A stretch of DNA of 18,428 bases from JADGQM01 sp964441945. Its GTDB lineage: Bacteria; Desulfobacterota; Syntrophobacteria; Syntrophobacterales; Syntrophobacteraceae. Location: the NCBI GenBank assembly GCA_964441945.1, contig CAYTWB010000073.1, forward strand, positions 1-18,428, in the 5' to 3' direction. Made by a program: the position numbers and the translations under genes. Positions 15,377-18,428 of the stretch are shown here, piece by piece (the first letter of the stretch is position 1; each line of letters opens with the position of its first letter). The notes under the pieces were generated by a model. It ran no database searches. It was not told the DNA's origin and was given only the letters and a program-made list of their open reading frames with translations.

Positions 15377-16786
15377 ATGACAACAACCGTAGCCCTGGAA
15401 ACACTCGGATGCAAGGTCAACCAGTATGAATCCTCCTCCTTCCTTGGAGTTCTCAAGGAAGCGGGGTATCGCCTGGTTTCTTTCCGAGATCATGCCGACA
15501 TCTACATCATTCATGGCTGTGCCGTAACGGCCAGGGCAGCTTTTCAGACCAGACAGCTCCTGAGGAGAGCTCAACGCCTCAATCCCGTAGCAATGATCGT
15601 CTCGGCGGGGTGCCAGGCCGAGCTCGAAGCGGAGCTTATTGCCAAAGAACAGCTGGCAACCCACATCCTGGGCAACCTCGACAAGTTTGATCTGCTTGCC
15701 CGGCTTCAGGCCCCGGGCAGTCTGGCTCATCCCTTGATGGCCACCGGTACCTCACGGAGATCTGACGCCTTAAAGCCCCTGCCCGTCGACTCGATGCATT
15801 CAGGCCGGGCCCGTGCCTTCCTCAAGGTCCAGGACGGCTGCAACGCGTTTTGTTCCTATTGTGTTGTCCCCCACCTCCGCGGCAAAAGCCGAAGCCTCCC
15901 TGAGGATCACGTCCGCCTGCAACTCGATCGTTTCCTCGCAAACGGATACCAGGAAGTGGTGCTGACCGGAATCCATCTGGGACAATGGGGCAAGGACCTT
16001 TCCCCTCATGAGGACCTCGACTCCCTTCTGACATTCCTGAGCCAGGGTAGAATGCCCTATCGAGCCCGATTGAGCTCACTGGAACCCATGGAATGGAGCG
16101 AAGCGCTCATAGAGCATCTTCCTCACCGGGATTGGATCTGTCCCCATTTCCATATTCCTTTGCAGAGCGGCGATGCCGCCATCCTGGAACGGATGCGCCG
16201 CCCCTATACTCCTCACCAATATGCCGAACGGATCATGGAGCTTCACCGCATCTTCCCCCACGGAGCCTTGGGAGCGGATGTGCTGGTTGGATTTCCGGGA
16301 GAAACAGAAGAGCAATTTGGCAATACCTATCGGCTGATTGACCGACTCCCTCTGACTTACCTTCACGCCTTTCCCTTTTCACCGCGCCCGGGAACACCCG
16401 CAGCCTCGATGCCGGACAGGATTCCCGTCCGGGAGTTGAAGCGAAGAGTCCGTATTCTCAGGGACTTGAGTGACCGGAAGAAACGGGCTTTCCAGGCTGG
16501 TCTCTTGGGACAGTACGCAGAGGTCCTGGCTGAAGACGAGACTGAGCCGGGATGGTGGCAGGGGACCTCTGAGAATTACCAGCGCGTGGTCTTTCCGGCT
16601 TCAGGAGCCTTTCAAAAGGGGCTTATCGTCAGGGTGAAGCTTGAGAAGCTTTCGGCGAGGGGCTTCATGGGGAAGCCAGTCACTGTGCCTCTCCAAAGGC
16701 AAAGAACTTCACCAGCCTGGGATCCGGCGGGTTTGCAGCACAAAATAGGGACATCTCCTGAGCATACTCGTCAAACAGCGGGTTGA
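15377..16786 (+). CDS. mtaB: tRNA t6A37 methylthiotransferase (radical SAM)
   Basis: A 469-residue radical SAM enzyme that converts t6A37 to ms2t6A37 in tRNAs reading ANN codons. The N-terminal MTTase domain binds a second cluster via Cys12 (LGCKVNQYES), Cys48 (HGCAVTARA) and Cys79 (SAGCQAE). The radical SAM cluster uses Cys155, 159 and 162 (CNAFCSYC). LGCKVNQYES points to MtaB rather than MiaB or RimO. A TRAM-like RNA-binding domain occupies about 375-433, ending near GFMGKPV. The C-terminal 35 or so residues are a low-similarity tail overlapping the convergent gene. I chose ATG 15377 (GAGG just upstream). The frame opens at TTG 15338, but that would precede the conserved start. It is the second gene after the NIL-ferredoxin. 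Confidence 0.93.
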   Translation: MTTTVALETLGCKVNQYESSSFLGVLKEAGYRLVSFRDHADIYIIHGCAVTARAAFQTRQLLRRAQRLNPVAMIVSAGCQAELEAELIAKEQLATHILGNLDKFDLLARLQAPGSLAHPLMATGTSRRSDALKPLPVDSMHSGRARAFLKVQDGCNAFCSYCVVPHLRGKSRSLPEDHVRLQLDRFLANGYQEVVLTGIHLGQWGKDLSPHEDLDSLLTFLSQGRMPYRARLSSLEPMEWSEALIEHLPHRDWICPHFHIPLQSGDAAILERMRRPYTPHQYAERIMELHRIFPHGALGADVLVGFPGETEEQFGNTYRLIDRLPLTYLHAFPFSPRPGTPAASMPDRIPVRELKRRVRILRDLSDRKKRAFQAGLLGQYAEVLAEDETEPGWWQGTSENYQRVVFPASGAFQKGLIVRVKLEKLSARGFMGKPVTVPLQRQRTSPAWDPAGLQHKIGTSPEHTRQTAG

Positions 16787-18374
16787 GATATGCGTCGATA
16801 AGGTCTCTTCGGCGCTCATCGTGTACGATCCCTTCAACCCATGAGCGAATTGATGGCACTACAGCTTCCGGACTCAAGAGAGCGAAGACTTCAGACCATT
16901 TATCCACTCTGATGCTTTCAGCTTTCCAGATTCCCTGGATCTGTTGATTTGCGGCTGCCGTCCAGATCATGACCCCAAGGGTAAGGTCTTCGACAGACGT
17001 GATTTGCCCATCCTGCCATAGCCGTGCGCTCAAATTCGCTGCCTGCGTGGAGAGGCCCTCCGCAAGGGACCCCAAAGCAGAAATCACGTCAATGGAGTGC
17101 TTCACCCGTGACAGGTCCCGTCGATCTCTGAAGAAGTCCTCGCCTTGAGTGGAACCGGGACCGGAGACCGGTCGCACGAGCCGCGGAGTCCTCTGAAGAA
17201 GCCGTTCCACCGCCTCCATCCAATCCGTTTCGAGACCTTTGGGACCCGTTGGCCAGCGAGACAGCCAGCCACGGCAGATCAGTTTCTGTAAACGACCTTT
17301 CAGGTGCATGACCCGGGTATGCGCAAGACGAAAAAGGTGTTCGAAAAAAACCGTTCGCAGGACCTTTGCCGCGTCCTGGAGGTCGCCTTGACTCAGGACA
17401 TCAAGCCCCAGGTTGACATAAGCCAGGGTTTTTTCCATCGCCTGACGCAGGGCGCCAATCTCATCCAGCGCCAACCCGTCTGCAATGATCACCTTGTTGG
17501 CAAGAGAAGCCAACTCCAATCGAAGGGCATCCTTCTCACCGGTATCATGGATTTCTCCCAGGGTTTCATGAAGGAGGTCATTGCCTGCCAGCAGGGCCAT
17601 GGCGAAGGAGGGCGGAGGCGACACGCCGGCCTCCGGATTTTCAGCACCTTTATTGTATGGAAGCTCCTCTCGAAGAATGGAGCGATAGATAGTCATGGCA
17701 TCGTAGAAGTTGGGAATGGCTTGATCCTCAAGGCGACCCCGATTGAAACGGTAGGCGTCTTCTTCGATTTCCGCTTCGGGACCCCAGATGACCTGGTTCA
17801 TCAATTCATTATAGTAGCCGGGGTGGACTTCAAAGATGAGTGACAGCAAGCGCGAGAGGAAATCTTCAAACTGGACATAATGGGTGTCCCAGAAGAACTG
17901 GTCATCCAGGGTGTGTTTGGGCAATTGTTCGCTCGCTTCCAGAGGGTCGACATCTTCCGGGGTGAGCACCACGTGGATCCACTTCTTGAAAAGAGACACC
18001 AGCAGTTCAAAATCAGCACGATAGAGCCACTCCAGCAGCCTGGCCTCGCTGGCGAACGCCAGTCTCTCCAGCCATTGGAGGGCCTTCGCCGGTTGGAGTT
18101 GATCCTTACTCCACCATTCGATATCGAAAAGGTGGATGAGTTGCTCGCATTTCCCAAGAGCCAGAAGCGGCCCGGCATCATCAGGGCCGATTTCCTGTAC
18201 GAAAAGAAAGAAATCCTGGACCGGAAGTGCCGCAACAACGGCTTCGGCATCCGGCCGTGCAAGAATTTCCGCCAACCTCTCTCTGGCCGGCAATTTCATC
18301 AGATGCAGGATCAGGTCATCGGACTCCGGTTCCGACGGGTGGTAGGCGTTGATTTCAGCGAGGTCTCTGATCAT
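16680..18374 (-). CDS. DUF6178 family protein
   Basis: A 564-residue soluble, helix-rich protein that I place in DUF6178, a family known mostly from Desulfobacterota with no assigned function. Supporting signs are the N-terminal LMKLPARERLAEILARPDAEAVVAALPVQD pattern (segments 26-55), EIGPDDAGPLLALGKCEQL, and the repeating LEWL and WLERL helices reminiscent of HEAT-like or alpha-solenoid proteins. No signal peptide, membrane segment or metal motif is visible. The C-terminal part is hydrophobic-amphipathic and ends in ANPPDPRLVKFFAF. The ATG at 18374 has only a weak GGATGAA upstream. Its last 107 bases lie antisense to the mtaB tail. The promoter lies at or beyond the window edge. Confidence 0.8.
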   Translation of the reverse strand: MIRDLAEINAYHPSEPESDDLILHLMKLPARERLAEILARPDAEAVVAALPVQDFFLFVQEIGPDDAGPLLALGKCEQLIHLFDIEWWSKDQLQPAKALQWLERLAFASEARLLEWLYRADFELLVSLFKKWIHVVLTPEDVDPLEASEQLPKHTLDDQFFWDTHYVQFEDFLSRLLSLIFEVHPGYYNELMNQVIWGPEAEIEEDAYRFNRGRLEDQAIPNFYDAMTIYRSILREELPYNKGAENPEAGVSPPPSFAMALLAGNDLLHETLGEIHDTGEKDALRLELASLANKVIIADGLALDEIGALRQAMEKTLAYVNLGLDVLSQGDLQDAAKVLRTVFFEHLFRLAHTRVMHLKGRLQKLICRGWLSRWPTGPKGLETDWMEAVERLLQRTPRLVRPVSGPGSTQGEDFFRDRRDLSRVKHSIDVISALGSLAEGLSTQAANLSARLWQDGQITSVEDLTLGVMIWTAAANQQIQGIWKAESIRVDKWSEVFALLSPEAVVPSIRSWVEGIVHDERRRDLIDAYLNPLFDEYAQEMSLFCAANPPDPRLVKFFAFGEAQ

Positions 18375-18428
18375 AAGGCTTCATCCAGAAATAACATAGA
18401 GCAATAATATTTTCATGTGGTAGCCGTT

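Noticed and set aside
14834..15730. Open frame of 298 codons on the minus strand
   Set aside because: It runs antisense to the NIL-ferredoxin and the start of mtaB and has no recognisable domain.

Overview
The window most likely comes from an anaerobic member of the Desulfobacterota (former Deltaproteobacteria), possibly a Syntrophobacter-like lineage. The markers are a DUF6178-type protein, a stand-alone NIL-domain/2[4Fe-4S] ferredoxin, a BFN-family bifunctional nuclease protein, a divergent RdgC, and the non-mevalonate isoprenoid genes ispD-ispF beside cysS. This placement is inferred from gene content only. I see no phage, CRISPR array, tRNA or full-length transposase. Most of the window is ordinary chromosome.

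Region 1 (1-4768, + strand): a 4-oxalocrotonate tautomerase-like small protein, a class I glutamine amidotransferase, and two ABC half-transporters that look like an asymmetric heterodimeric exporter. The first half has Asp where the catalytic Glu should be, and the second has a deviant signature motif. The first transporter lies 6 nt behind the amidotransferase. It has a good ribosome binding site but no standard start codon there: an ATC sits where ATG is expected.

Region 2 (4892-11654, - strand): a long co-directional run that reads, in transcription order, RNase P RNA (rnpB), ispD, ispF, cysS, a BFN-domain protein, a 51-residue very basic protein, an RdgC-family protein and an unrecognised membrane-anchored protein. 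IspD carries a cysteine-rich insertion. A structured palindromic repeat cluster fills much of the gap between the last two genes.

Region 3 (11655-14544): a 533-base non-coding stretch full of palindromic repeats. It holds two REP-like double hairpins, one of them nested in a MITE-like element with 16-bp terminal inverted repeats and an apparent 6-bp target duplication. It is followed by mutY and an Xaa-Pro aminopeptidase gene on the - strand.

Region 4 (14867-18374): the NIL-ferredoxin and mtaB (tRNA ms2t6A methylthiotransferase) on the + strand. mtaB converges on, and overlaps by 107 bp, a DUF6178 gene on the - strand.

I found no convincing new multi-gene system. The best leads are the nested repeat element at 11988-12121, the near-cognate start at 1148, the IspD insertion and the mtaB/DUF6178 overlap.
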